Of a stretch of DNA of 8,134 nucleotides, positions 1-6,080 are shown piece by piece (positions within the stretch are counted from its first letter, which is position 1; each line of letters opens with the position of its first letter). Below the pieces are notes generated by a model. The model ran no database searches and was not told the DNA's origin. It worked only from the letters and a program-made list of their open reading frames with translations. Position numbers and translations under genes: made by a program. Where the stretch lies: positions 1 through 8,134 of the forward strand of contig CAMJRT010000045.1 of the NCBI GenBank assembly GCA_946408295.1, read 5' to 3'. This stretch comes from an uncultured Bacteroidales bacterium (lineage in GTDB: Bacteria > Bacteroidota > Bacteroidia > Bacteroidales > UBA932).

Positions 1-1620
1 CAGTGTGATGGTCTGACTATTGGAACGGACCCAGGCGATGATGCCGCCCATTCCGGCATATTCAATTCCATAAGTAGTCCCGGAATATGTAGGCGTGACA
101 GTAAGGGTGCCGCTGTTGGTGCAGTCAGTTAAGACCACATTGCCGCACGGACTCCCAGTGATATAGTTTGTTTGGCCGATAAGACCGCCAATTTCGCAGT
201 TGCGATTGCTGGAGGAACAATCAACGGTAAGTGTGATGTTGCCGCTGTTGTGACAGTCGGTAAGGCTACCGCCCAAGGCTATGCGGACGAGGCCGCTCCG
301 GACACCACCGTCGTTCGTGGTGCTGGTGATGTTCATTCGGTTGGTGACATGGGAGATGTTGGCGCCGGCGTAGAGCGTATCGACCAGTCCGGCGCGAGCG
401 CCGCTATTGCTCAACTCTCCATCCAGAATCAGGCTGGAGACATAACCGTGGATGTTACGGAATAAGGCATATCCAGCTTTGGCCCCGCCAGTCTGCGTGA
501 TGACGGCCGGTCCGTCTCCAGTTGCGTTACCATTGGTCCCGTCCACATTGAACTTGAATTTTCCGTCGCGACCCTGAATTTGGAACAATTGACGGTCTGC
601 CGTAAAGCTTTTGACCTTCACCGTTCCGTTCCCTACCCAGCGGTAGAGGTCCCAGTCATTGGCGCTGTTGACGGCCGCGGCAAAGGCGTTCCAGTCCGCG
701 GCGTTGTTGATGGTGCCGGACTTGGGCGAGAAGGCGAGGGTCTTGGTGATGATGGTTCCGGCTTTGGCGGCCAGGGCGGTTTCTTCCGCAGGGATGGTCT
801 TGGAGATGAAGTGCCCGTTGACATCCTTGACGGTGATGATTAAGCCGTCATCATAGTCGTAGGCGGGGACGCCAATCATCAGGGGCTTGCTCTGCGAAAC
901 GCCCTCATTGCCGCAGTTGAGCGCGATGATGGCGCTTAGCGTGGTGGGGGTCATGGTCGGAACGCCGCCGGGGAAGGAAACGGTCCACAGACCGGCAATG
1001 TTCTGGTTTTCGCCCGCCTGGCGGATATAAACGCTCTTGATGTTGTCCGAATCCGCGCTCCCCTCGAAAGAAATTTTATACCAGCACATGACGGGTTTAA
1101 AACTCATGGTGTTGTCCACCGAATAAGCGGCGAAGATACCGCAGTCGCGATCATAACTAGCATAAGCGCCACTGCCTGTTGTGGTGTAGACTTGGGGATT
1201 GCCGGTTCCGCGAACGAGAATGGAAACGGTGTTGTTTCCGGCGGAGTATGAGCTATAAGCGCTGGCGGGCGTAACGGCGCAGTAGGGCCCGCTTATGTCG
1301 TCCACCGTGAATTCGGCGCCGTGTCCGGAACCTGTCAATGTCAGGTCGGACGACTGTACGCCATTGACGATGACGTGATCGGTCGCGTGCCAGCGGGGCC
1401 AGTAGCTTCCGTCGGCTTCTGCGGCGCCGATATAGGTTTTGGTATCAATTCCGGCCGAGAACTGGACGGTCTCTCCAGAAGAGGGTGGGGTGACGGTCTC
1501 CGTGGGGACGTTTTCGTTGCCGATTTCTTCGGTTTGGACCGCTTCTTTCTGGCAAGAGAGCAGCGTGAGGGTGCAGAATACTACACCCGTGATCCTGAAA
1601 ATAAGAGTTTGTGCTTTCAT
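1..1620 (-). CDS. Fimbrillin-like surface lipoprotein with beta-helix-type repeats (3' end cut off)
   Basis: The frame is open from the ATG at 1620 to the left edge (540 codons, no stop), so the C-terminus is missing. Residues 1-23 form a lipoprotein signal peptide ending in the lipobox LLSC. The cysteine is followed by QKEAVQTEE, which fits the Lys/acidic tag that sends Bacteroidetes lipoproteins to the cell surface. Residues about 51-290 (TVQFSAGIDTKTYI onward, with a Trp-rich patch near 73-77) resemble N-terminal domains of fimbrillin-family proteins. From about 304 (INNAADWNAFAAAVN) the sequence resembles GLUG/beta-helix surface proteins. Rung-like motifs of the form GG(L/I)(I/V) occur near residues 410, 442, 478 and 525, and two are followed by TDCxNSG. 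Likely role: surface adhesion or glycan contact (inference). The gene starts 15 bp after the small peptide gene, so the two are probably co-transcribed. Confidence 0.8.
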   Translation of the reverse strand, partial: MKAQTLIFRITGVVFCTLTLLSCQKEAVQTEEIGNENVPTETVTPPSSGETVQFSAGIDTKTYIGAAEADGSYWPRWHATDHVIVNGVQSSDLTLTGSGHGAEFTVDDISGPYCAVTPASAYSSYSAGNNTVSILVRGTGNPQVYTTTGSGAYASYDRDCGIFAAYSVDNTMSFKPVMCWYKISFEGSADSDNIKSVYIRQAGENQNIAGLWTVSFPGGVPTMTPTTLSAIIALNCGNEGVSQSKPLMIGVPAYDYDDGLIITVKDVNGHFISKTIPAEETALAAKAGTIITKTLAFSPKSGTINNAADWNAFAAAVNSANDWDLYRWVGNGTVKVKSFTADRQLFQIQGRDGKFKFNVDGTNGNATGDGPAVITQTGGAKAGYALFRNIHGYVSSLILDGELSNSGARAGLVDTLYAGANISHVTNRMNITSTTNDGGVRSGLVRIALGGSLTDCHNSGNITLTVDCSSSNRNCEIGGLIGQTNYITGSPCGNVVLTDCTNSGTLTVTPTYSGTTYGIEYAGMGGIIAWVRSNSQTITL

Positions 1621-1634
1621 AATCAGATGTGTTT

Positions 1635-1793
1635 TTAGTTGAGGTCTACCCATACGCCGGCACTGGCCTCGGTCGCGAGGCTTCCCAGCTCAGAGGAAGA
1701 GGAATAAGAACTAGAACTGCAGAGCACCGCGCTTGACTCTGGTGAAATTTCCATGGCATTGGGCGCAGAATACTTTTTCTTGGGAGTGTTCAT
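1635..1793 (-). CDS. Small serine-rich peptide of 52 residues, unknown function
   Basis: A short complete frame runs from ATG at 1793 to TAA at 1635, in the gap between the two lipoprotein genes. The peptide begins MNTPKKKYSAPNAMEI, has a central stretch with VLCSSSS and a run of serines around one tyrosine, and ends AGVWVDLN. There is no hydrophobic segment long enough for a membrane helix or an ordinary Sec signal peptide. The basic start with a Tyr-x-x-Pro-like motif and a central Leu-Cys-Ser resembles the many short unnamed proteins seen in Bacteroidales genomes, but I cannot assign a family. It lies 46 bp after the propeller lipoprotein stop and 15 bp before the surface lipoprotein start, all on the same strand, so it fits as the middle gene of an operon. 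Neat packing between two real genes and a composition unlike random read-through support coding. Confidence 0.6.
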   Translation of the reverse strand: MNTPKKKYSAPNAMEISPESSAVLCSSSSYSSSSELGSLATEASAGVWVDLN

Positions 1794-1839
1794 ATAGGAG
1801 TTATTTTATTGTTATTTATCTCATTGTTTGTTATGACGC

Positions 1840-3276
1840 TTAATCGGAGCAGACATCAGCAGCCGTGTTTACGACGGCGAAGAATTCTCCGCGGGGGACC
1901 AGTTTGAACATATTGCCGTTCGGATAATCCTTGAACAGGTATTGCAGGGATGCTTCCTTGTAGGATTTGACCGTCCAGCTGCCATAGACATACACATGTC
2001 CTGCGTCATCCGCCGCCAGGGCGTATACCATCTTGGCCTTTCTTCCCGCTTCGTCTATCAACGCGCCGTGGTCGGTGATGATGTTGTGGTCGTCTCCTTC
2101 TTTGAGGGATACGCTTCTCAGATGCATGCTGATATCTACATAATCCGGACTCTCCGGGTCATATTCGCGTACGGATTCCGCATACAGAGTCCTTTCATCC
2201 TGAAGGTCTTCATACTGTACGAAGTAAAGCCGATCGCCGCCCAGTGCCGTCTGGAAATAACTGGGGCCGATGTTCGCTATCGGTTCAAAGGCTTCTCCGG
2301 ACGTGATATCTTTGGAAGGATCAAATATCCAGGCCCTTTCGTCTCCGCCGCCGAACGGTCCCATGATGAACAGGCACTTCTTTCTTCCCGGAAGGGGCGT
2401 CAGCCAGGTCCAGGAACGTTGGGTGTCCTGTTTGGCCGTCGTCCTTGTCCCATCGATGAGCCGCCCCATGGGAAGAACATCTTTTAGGGTGTCAAGTTTT
2501 GACGCAGAAGGCCGGTAAACATACAGGTTTCCGTGATCGTCATCATACGATGCATACCCCCTTTTCTTCAGCGAGAACCATACGTTGCCGTCATCATCGA
2601 TGAAAAAATAGAACGAGCACCCCTTGCCTTTGACGACCATGCCAAGATCCTTCATCTCGCCGCTGTTAATGTCAATGCTGTAGAGGTGACACCCGTCATT
2701 CTTCTTGTCCTCCGGTTTGAAGGGAGTAATAAATGCATAAATCTTTTTGGCTTTGGGGTCGACGCCGATGGCCGAATAAATGGAATATCCAGGCATCGGG
2801 ATGCCGAAATCCCGGAATTTTCCTGTAGCCATTTCGTATCCCAATATGTGGGCTCCAGGATAGGCCTCTATGCCTTCTTTCCAGTAGTTGGACAAGTGCG
2901 TGCAGAAATAAAGCCACCCGTCGCACTCCTGGATGTCGCTGTGAATTTTACCTTGTTGGGGATGTCCGGGAAAATCGCTTTCTCCGCAGACGTCGGTCAT
3001 ATCTTCCGCAAGTACCGTGAGTTCATACGTCTTCGGGTCAAATCTATGAAAACCGGCTCCGTGGCTCTTGGAATGCGTTGATGAAGAAAAATAGCAATTC
3101 CCGTCCGAAGCCACCATGATGCCTTGCCATTGACCGTCCCACTCTTTACAAATTTCATTCATGGAGAAGGTCCAGATTTTGTGCCCACTTCCTTCCGGTG
3201 CGGTGCTTTTGGGTCCGCAGGATGCCGCGGTGAGCAACAGGGTCACGGCGGTCATTATGGCAAAAAGTTTTTTCAT
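1840..3276 (-). CDS. Predicted seven-bladed beta-propeller lipoprotein, function unknown
   Basis: The product is 478 residues from the ATG at 3276. I prefer this start to the upstream ATG at 3300 because it puts a compact signal peptide (MKKLFAIMTAVTLLLTAASC) at the N-terminus, with the lipid-modified cysteine at residue 20. After that come about seven repeats of the same pattern: a Gly-x-hydrophobic-Tyr-Phe strand, a polar loop, then a strand ending in Asp-Pro or similar before a Leu/Ile turn. They lie near residues 60-89, 120-157, 177-211, 230-264, 300-333, 348-382 and 426-460, which suggests a seven-bladed propeller. Blade 1 (HGAGFHRFDPKTYELTVL) is the clearest. I see no catalytic signature that would name an enzyme. 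It is probably a periplasmic or outer-membrane lipoprotein that binds a ligand or sugar. It is the first gene of the possible operon leading to the small peptide and the fimbrillin-like protein. Confidence 0.75.
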   Translation of the reverse strand: MKKLFAIMTAVTLLLTAASCGPKSTAPEGSGHKIWTFSMNEICKEWDGQWQGIMVASDGNCYFSSSTHSKSHGAGFHRFDPKTYELTVLAEDMTDVCGESDFPGHPQQGKIHSDIQECDGWLYFCTHLSNYWKEGIEAYPGAHILGYEMATGKFRDFGIPMPGYSIYSAIGVDPKAKKIYAFITPFKPEDKKNDGCHLYSIDINSGEMKDLGMVVKGKGCSFYFFIDDDGNVWFSLKKRGYASYDDDHGNLYVYRPSASKLDTLKDVLPMGRLIDGTRTTAKQDTQRSWTWLTPLPGRKKCLFIMGPFGGGDERAWIFDPSKDITSGEAFEPIANIGPSYFQTALGGDRLYFVQYEDLQDERTLYAESVREYDPESPDYVDISMHLRSVSLKEGDDHNIITDHGALIDEAGRKAKMVYALAADDAGHVYVYGSWTVKSYKEASLQYLFKDYPNGNMFKLVPRGEFFAVVNTAADVCSD

Positions 3277-3326
3277 GATAGATTGACTATTTGTTTCCAT
3301 GTTAGGGTTTCCATACTTTAATATTG

Positions 3327-3334
3327 CAAAGTTC
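3327..3334 (-). promoter_or_regulatory. Possible -7 element for the propeller lipoprotein gene
   Basis: On the minus strand this reads GAACTTTG, one mismatch from the Bacteroidetes -7 consensus TAnnTTTG. It would give a 5' leader of roughly 45 nt before the ATG at 3276. I see no good TTTG-like -33 box at the expected 19-21 nt distance, so this is only a candidate. The same octamer lies in front of the transposase gene. Confidence 0.3.
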
Positions 3335-3390
3335 GGCAGTCTGGTGAGGGAAGAATTTAAAAAATCGGTAAAGTTTTTACAAGTTTCGGG

Positions 3391-3425
3391 AAAGAACAGT
3401 CCGCAATATTTTCAACAAGTTCTTT
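3391..3425. promoter_or_regulatory. Inverted repeat in the divergent intergenic region
   Basis: AAAGAAC (3391-3397) and GTTCTTT (3419-3425) are perfect inverted arms separated by 21 nt. The repeat sits in the roughly 320-bp gap between the divergent genes at 3276 and 3600. It could be an operator, but arms this short can occur by chance. Confidence 0.25.
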
Positions 3426-3462
3426 TTGCGTGTCGCTTGTGAATTGCCATTCGTCGGGCTGT

Positions 3463-3478
3463 ATTATATTAATATAAT
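3463..3478. promoter_or_regulatory. AT-only 16-bp perfect palindrome
   Basis: ATTATATTAATATAAT is a perfect palindrome made only of A and T, about 40 bp upstream of the -33 box of the NIF3 gene promoter. It could be a regulator site or an UP-like AT tract. The rest of the 3277-3599 region shows only the promoter elements listed here and no supported gene. Confidence 0.3.
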
Positions 3479-3516
3479 GTATAACCCGGCCTGCAAATCA
3501 AACGGACGAAATAATT

Positions 3517-3548
3517 TTTGCTTGAGTAAGAAGGGTTTGCTATCTTTG
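3517..3548 (+). promoter_or_regulatory. Bacteroidetes-type promoter of the NIF3-family gene
   Basis: TTTG at 3517-3520 and TATCTTTG at 3541-3548 match the -33 TTTG and -7 TAnnTTTG boxes of the primary Bacteroidetes sigma factor, with 20 nt between them. Transcription would begin near 3554, leaving a leader of about 45 nt before the ATG at 3600. This also argues against the longer open frame that begins upstream of the promoter. Confidence 0.75.
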
Positions 3549-3599
3549 TGTCGGTTTGTTGCGAACAGACACAATTTTTTTGCGACTATAAGCATAAAT

Positions 3600-4694
3600 A
3601 TGATAACTCTCGGAACGATTGTTGATGCGTTGGAGCGCTTTGCTCCTTTGGCGTGGCAGGAAGAATATGACAACAGCGGCCTGCAAGTCGGACTTTTTGA
3701 TGAGGCCGGGATGCCGATGGGCCGCGAAGCGCTCATCACGGGCGTGCTGGTCTGCCTGGATATCACGGAGGCTGTGATAGACGAAGCCGCCGCCCGTGGC
3801 TGCAATCTGGTCGTCTCGCATCACCCGCTGATTTTCCGTCCGCTGAAGGCCGTGACCGGTGCCGTTTACCAGCAACGATGTGTTGCCAAAGCCCTGCGCC
3901 TCGGCATCGCCCTGTATGCCGCCCACACCAACCTCGACAACGCCCCGGGCGGCGTCTCCTGGGAAATGGCCTCCCGCCTCGGTCTTCGGGATATCCGTCC
4001 TCTTGTCCCCCTCGCCGCTGCCCCCGCTTCCGCTACGCCCTCCACTTCTACAGCCCTCGTTTCCGCTACGTCCTCCGCTTCTGCAGCCCCCGCCGCTTGC
4101 CCGTCGGCCCGTCCCGGCAGCGGCGTAATCGGCGTCCTGCCCCGGCCCGTCCCCGCCGAAGATTTTGCCCGCACCCTCGCGGATGTCTTTGACGCACCCC
4201 ACCTCCGCTACTGCCTTCCCTCTAAGCCCGCTTCCCTTTCCGGTGACGGAGCCGCTTCGCCGATTGCGGCCCCCTCGAATGTCGCCCCCGCTTCTTTTTC
4301 CGATGACGGAGCCGGAAATGCTGCAACTCTGATCCGTACCGTCGCCCTCTGTGGTGGCAGCGGCGGAGAATATATTCCCGACGCTCTCGCCGCCGGAGCC
4401 GACTGCTATGTCACCGGCGAAATCCGCTATCACGACTACTTCGAAGCAGAAGGCCGCATGCTCGTCGCCCTCGGCCACTACGAAAGCGAGCAATACACCA
4501 TCGACCTGCTCTGCCGCAAACTCCAAGATATTATTTCCCAAGAAAATGCCCCCTGCGGCGCATCCAGCCATTCTTCTTGTGCATCTCCCGCCCAGCCCTC
4601 CTGCGACCCTTCCTTTCAAGCATCTTGTGTCTCGGGGCAAAAGATTCCCGTCCTCAAGACCACCCTCGACACCAATCCCCTCCGCTCCCTATAA
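3600..4694 (+). CDS. NIF3/DUF34-family metal-binding protein with low-complexity insertions
   Basis: The protein has 364 residues. Core motifs of the NIF3 (YbgI/YqfO, DUF34) family are all present: EYDNSGLQVG near 22-31, SHHP with H74 and H75, HTNLD with D113, VALCGGSG near 248-255, VTGEIRYHD near 271-279, and GHYESEQ with H293 and E297. The two His, D113, H293 and E297 correspond to the di-metal ligands of the family. The family is often annotated as type 2 GTP cyclohydrolase I, but its true reaction is unsettled. Bacteroidetes members usually carry a PII-like middle domain. Here the space between residues 134 and 176 is only an Ala/Ser/Pro/Thr-rich stretch. Two more such stretches lie at about 207-243 and 314-347; without the three, about 258 residues remain, close to the minimal two-domain form. 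The upstream in-frame extension (from 3426) includes the promoter and was rejected. Confidence 0.92.
   Translation: MITLGTIVDALERFAPLAWQEEYDNSGLQVGLFDEAGMPMGREALITGVLVCLDITEAVIDEAAARGCNLVVSHHPLIFRPLKAVTGAVYQQRCVAKALRLGIALYAAHTNLDNAPGGVSWEMASRLGLRDIRPLVPLAAAPASATPSTSTALVSATSSASAAPAACPSARPGSGVIGVLPRPVPAEDFARTLADVFDAPHLRYCLPSKPASLSGDGAASPIAAPSNVAPASFSDDGAGNAATLIRTVALCGGSGGEYIPDALAAGADCYVTGEIRYHDYFEAEGRMLVALGHYESEQYTIDLLCRKLQDIISQENAPCGASSHSSCASPAQPSCDPSFQASCVSGQKIPVLKTTLDTNPLRSL
4025..4090 (+). repeat. 33-bp tandem duplication inside the NIF3-family gene
   Basis: Units 4025-4057 and 4058-4090 agree at 28 of 33 positions. Each encodes 11 residues rich in Ser, Ala, Thr and Pro, in frame. This repeat forms most of the first low-complexity stretch, where a PII-like domain would be expected. 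Confidence 0.8.
4227..4313 (+). repeat. Repeat with 60-bp period inside the NIF3-family gene
   Basis: Segments 4227-4253 and 4287-4313 agree at 24 of 27 positions and start exactly 60 bp (20 codons) apart, so both are read in the same frame. They encode PASLSGDGA and PASFSDDGA, the core of the second low-complexity stretch. Confidence 0.75.
4554..4628 (+). repeat. 24-bp periodic Cys/Ser repeat in the NIF3-family gene
   Basis: Cysteine codons begin at 4554, 4578, 4602 and 4626, exactly 24 bp apart, giving C319-x7-C327-x7-C335-x7-C343. The residue before each of the last three cysteines is serine. The DNA between them is poorly conserved, so the periodicity is clearer in the protein than in the bases. 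Confidence 0.6.
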
Positions 4695-4753
4695 CCGTGA
4701 CGAATTGGGTTGGATATATTTCTTAAAAGGAGGAATCCGCCCCGTATTCTCCC

Positions 4754-4893
4754 TCTATGAAGGGCAATCCATACAATTATGGCCTATGGTGCTCTCTACG
4801 CCCCTTGTGTGTGGACTGCCCCAACTTTAAACAGGGGGCAATCCATACCCATCCCCGTTCTGTGCGTTATGCGCAGTATATGCATGGACTGCC
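4754..4893 (+). repeat. REP-like doublet, copy A (140 bp direct repeat)
   Basis: This 140-bp block matches 5912-6051 at 134 of 140 positions with no gaps; differences are at 4775, 4789, 4871, 4872, 4884 and 4889. It holds two palindromic units 74 bp apart. Unit 1 has arms GGGCAATCCA (4762-4771) and TGGACTGCCC (4812-4821). Unit 2 has the same left arm at 4836-4845 and TGGACTGCC at 4885-4893. Each unit encloses about 40 nt. The block lies between the convergent ends of the NIF3 gene and the transposase gene, and ends 15 bp from the transposase stop codon. It may also help stop transcription. Confidence 0.85.
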
Positions 4894-4908
4894 TTTTATA
4901 ATTCTTCT

Positions 4909-5772
4909 TTAAAGAAATGCTACATCTTCGTTCTTTAAATAGAGGGCTCTCATCAATGAGGCGGATTTGACAGCTACCCTTTCCTTCATCATAATCCGGG
5001 CTATTTGAAGTTTTTCGTAAGAAGAACAAATCCTCAGCCCTTTTTTGAAGAGTTTGTTTGCGTATTCGGAGGCAAAGGTGCGTAAGTTTTCGATGGAACG
5101 CATTTCTATCTGACGATGATATATGCGTTGTTTCATCGCCTGCTCATCTTCTTTTCGTACAAATATAAATGCCAGAAACGCCCGAATAGAACCAAATAGT
5201 GATTCAACAGCGGCAACATCTATAAAGGAAATAGGTAAAATCAATCCGTCTTGATTATATCGCCACTCGGGTGGCAATGCTTGTCTGACGTGAAATAGAG
5301 CCCGTTGTTTGTTCAAGGATAAGTTTCCTATTCTATTTCCCACTTCCAAAGAAACCTCCGGGTTGAAAAAGATATTCCCTACGCCCCAAGGGTAATTCCA
5401 AGGAGATCCCGTATAACAATCCAGACAGTTTCTATAGACATAAATGAACTTTCGCAGTCCTTCATCTCTGTCTGTTATCTTGTCTTTTGAAATTTGAAGC
5501 CCTGTTCCAAGGGGCAAAGGGTTGTTTTTCCGGGAAATTAAATAACGTGAGATTCTCACCTTGATATGTAAAATATAGTGGTCAACAGATTGTTCATCTC
5601 CGTAAACAATCAAATGAAAATGTGTTTCGTTGATAACAAATACATATACTTTTACATTACAAATCGATGAATAGATGGCAAGGGTGTTGATGGCGTAGAT
5701 TTTTTCTTCCTTATGTGGAAATAAGATGTCCACCTTTGTGCCATTTGAAAAGATGTGGTATAAACAAGCCAT
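4909..5772 (-). CDS. Diverged Y1 (IS200-like/RAYT-like) transposase
   Basis: The protein has 287 residues and starts at ATG 5772 with MACLYHIFSNG. Residues 43-57 (YVFVINETHFHLIVY) contain the HUH motif H51-F-H53, matching the usual V-x-x-N-H-x-H-L-L block of Y1 transposases; the following helix (RISRYLISRKN, 73-83) also fits. Residues 106-129 resemble the Y-I-x-x-N-P-x-x-A-G-L...Y-P-W-S-S block of REP-associated transposases. By that alignment Y111 (with N115 and YPWG at 127-130) is the likely nucleophile, although the NP of the family is NC here. Residues about 140-287 form a long C-terminal part ending in a helical, basic region (ARIMMKERVAVKSASLMRAL) that may bind DNA. The gene is AT-richer than its neighbours. 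It would cleave and join single-stranded DNA at the flanking hairpins (inference). Confidence 0.75.
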   Translation of the reverse strand: MACLYHIFSNGTKVDILFPHKEEKIYAINTLAIYSSICNVKVYVFVINETHFHLIVYGDEQSVDHYILHIKVRISRYLISRKNNPLPLGTGLQISKDKITDRDEGLRKFIYVYRNCLDCYTGSPWNYPWGVGNIFFNPEVSLEVGNRIGNLSLNKQRALFHVRQALPPEWRYNQDGLILPISFIDVAAVESLFGSIRAFLAFIFVRKEDEQAMKQRIYHRQIEMRSIENLRTFASEYANKLFKKGLRICSSYEKLQIARIMMKERVAVKSASLMRALYLKNEDVAFL

Positions 5773-5780
5773 TTTTTCAG

Positions 5781-5810
5781 CAAAGTTCAGAATAGTTATC
5801 CGTTTCCCAA
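5781..5810 (-). promoter_or_regulatory. Possible promoter of the transposase gene
   Basis: On the minus strand, TTG (5810-5808) and GAACTTTG (5788-5781) are 19 nt apart, resembling -33 and -7 boxes with one mismatch in the latter. It lies so close to the ATG at 5772 that the transcript would have almost no leader, which makes the call weak. The rest of 5773-5911 is A/T-rich with no gene. Confidence 0.3.
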
Positions 5811-5911
5811 CAAAAAAAGAGAAAAAAGTTCAAAAAGTTGCAGGGAACTCGTTCTGACGCGTGTTTCGGACGAAAAAATTTTTCTGAAAAGTGACAAAAA
5901 GAAGCACCGCT

Positions 5912-6051
5912 TCTATGAAGGGCAATCCATACCATTATGGCCTATGATGCTCTCTACGCCCCTTGTGTGTGGACTGCCCCAACTTTAAACAGGGGGCAAT
6001 CCATACCCATCCCCGTTCTGTGCGTTATATGCAGTATATGCGTGGATTGCC
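5912..6051 (+). repeat. REP-like doublet, copy B (140 bp direct repeat)
   Basis: This is the second copy of the block at 4754-4893, in the same orientation and offset by 1158 bp. Unit 1 arms are at 5920-5929 and 5970-5979; unit 2 arms are at 5994-6003 and 6043-6052. In unit 2 the right arm reads TGGATTGCCC, the exact complement of the left arm, whereas copy A has one mismatch there. The block lies between the start of the transposase gene and the end of the outer-membrane barrel gene (stop at 6081), so it could also end transcription of the sigma-factor operon. Confidence 0.85.
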
Positions 6052-6080
6052 CGAATGGGCGAGGTCAGGCAAGCGGCGTC

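Larger units (their letters stand above)
4754..6051. mobile_element. Transposase gene bracketed by REP-like doublets
   Basis: A Y1-type transposase gene lies between two directly oriented 140-bp repeats, each containing two hairpin units with shared arms. The whole unit is about 1.3 kb and carries no other gene. The arrangement matches REP-associated tyrosine transposases and their flanking REP doublets, or alternatively an IS200/IS605-like element with subterminal hairpins. I see no target-site duplication, which is normal for Y1 systems. The AT-rich composition of the centre, next to GC-rich neighbours, suggests separate ancestry. Confidence 0.6.

Noticed and set aside
172..1638. Several plus-strand frames opposite the fimbrillin-like gene
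   Set aside because: The minus strand has one uninterrupted 540-codon frame with a lipobox and family-like domains; the plus frames are its shadows.
3321..3410. AATATTGC (3321-3328) and GCAATATT (3403-3410) as an operator pair
   Set aside because: Eight-base AT-rich arms 74 bp apart are easily found by chance.
3426..3599. Longer N-terminus for the NIF3-family protein
   Set aside because: The extension begins with TTG, covers the promoter boxes at 3517-3548, and shows no resemblance to the family; the family start pattern begins at the ATG at 3600.
3540..4640. Long minus-strand frame opposite the NIF3 gene
   Set aside because: It is antisense to a gene with full family motifs; its Gly/Arg-rich product is a by-product of the GC-rich repeats on the other strand.
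4725..4755. Terminator directly after the NIF3-family gene
   Set aside because: Only an imperfect GGAGGAAT / ATTCTCCC pairing is seen, with no T-run.
4905..4916. TTCTTTAAAGAA palindrome at the transposase stop codon
   Set aside because: Perfect but short, A/T-rich and overlapping the stop codon; likely chance.
4754..6051. CRISPR array
   Set aside because: Four palindromic units in two doublets around a transposase, with 74-bp and about 1.1-kb spacing, do not form a regular repeat-spacer array, and no cas gene is present.
6049..6060. Rho-independent terminator after the barrel gene
   Set aside because: GCCC-GAAT-GGGC makes only a 4-bp stem and no T-run follows on the minus strand; the adjacent REP-like hairpins are a better candidate.
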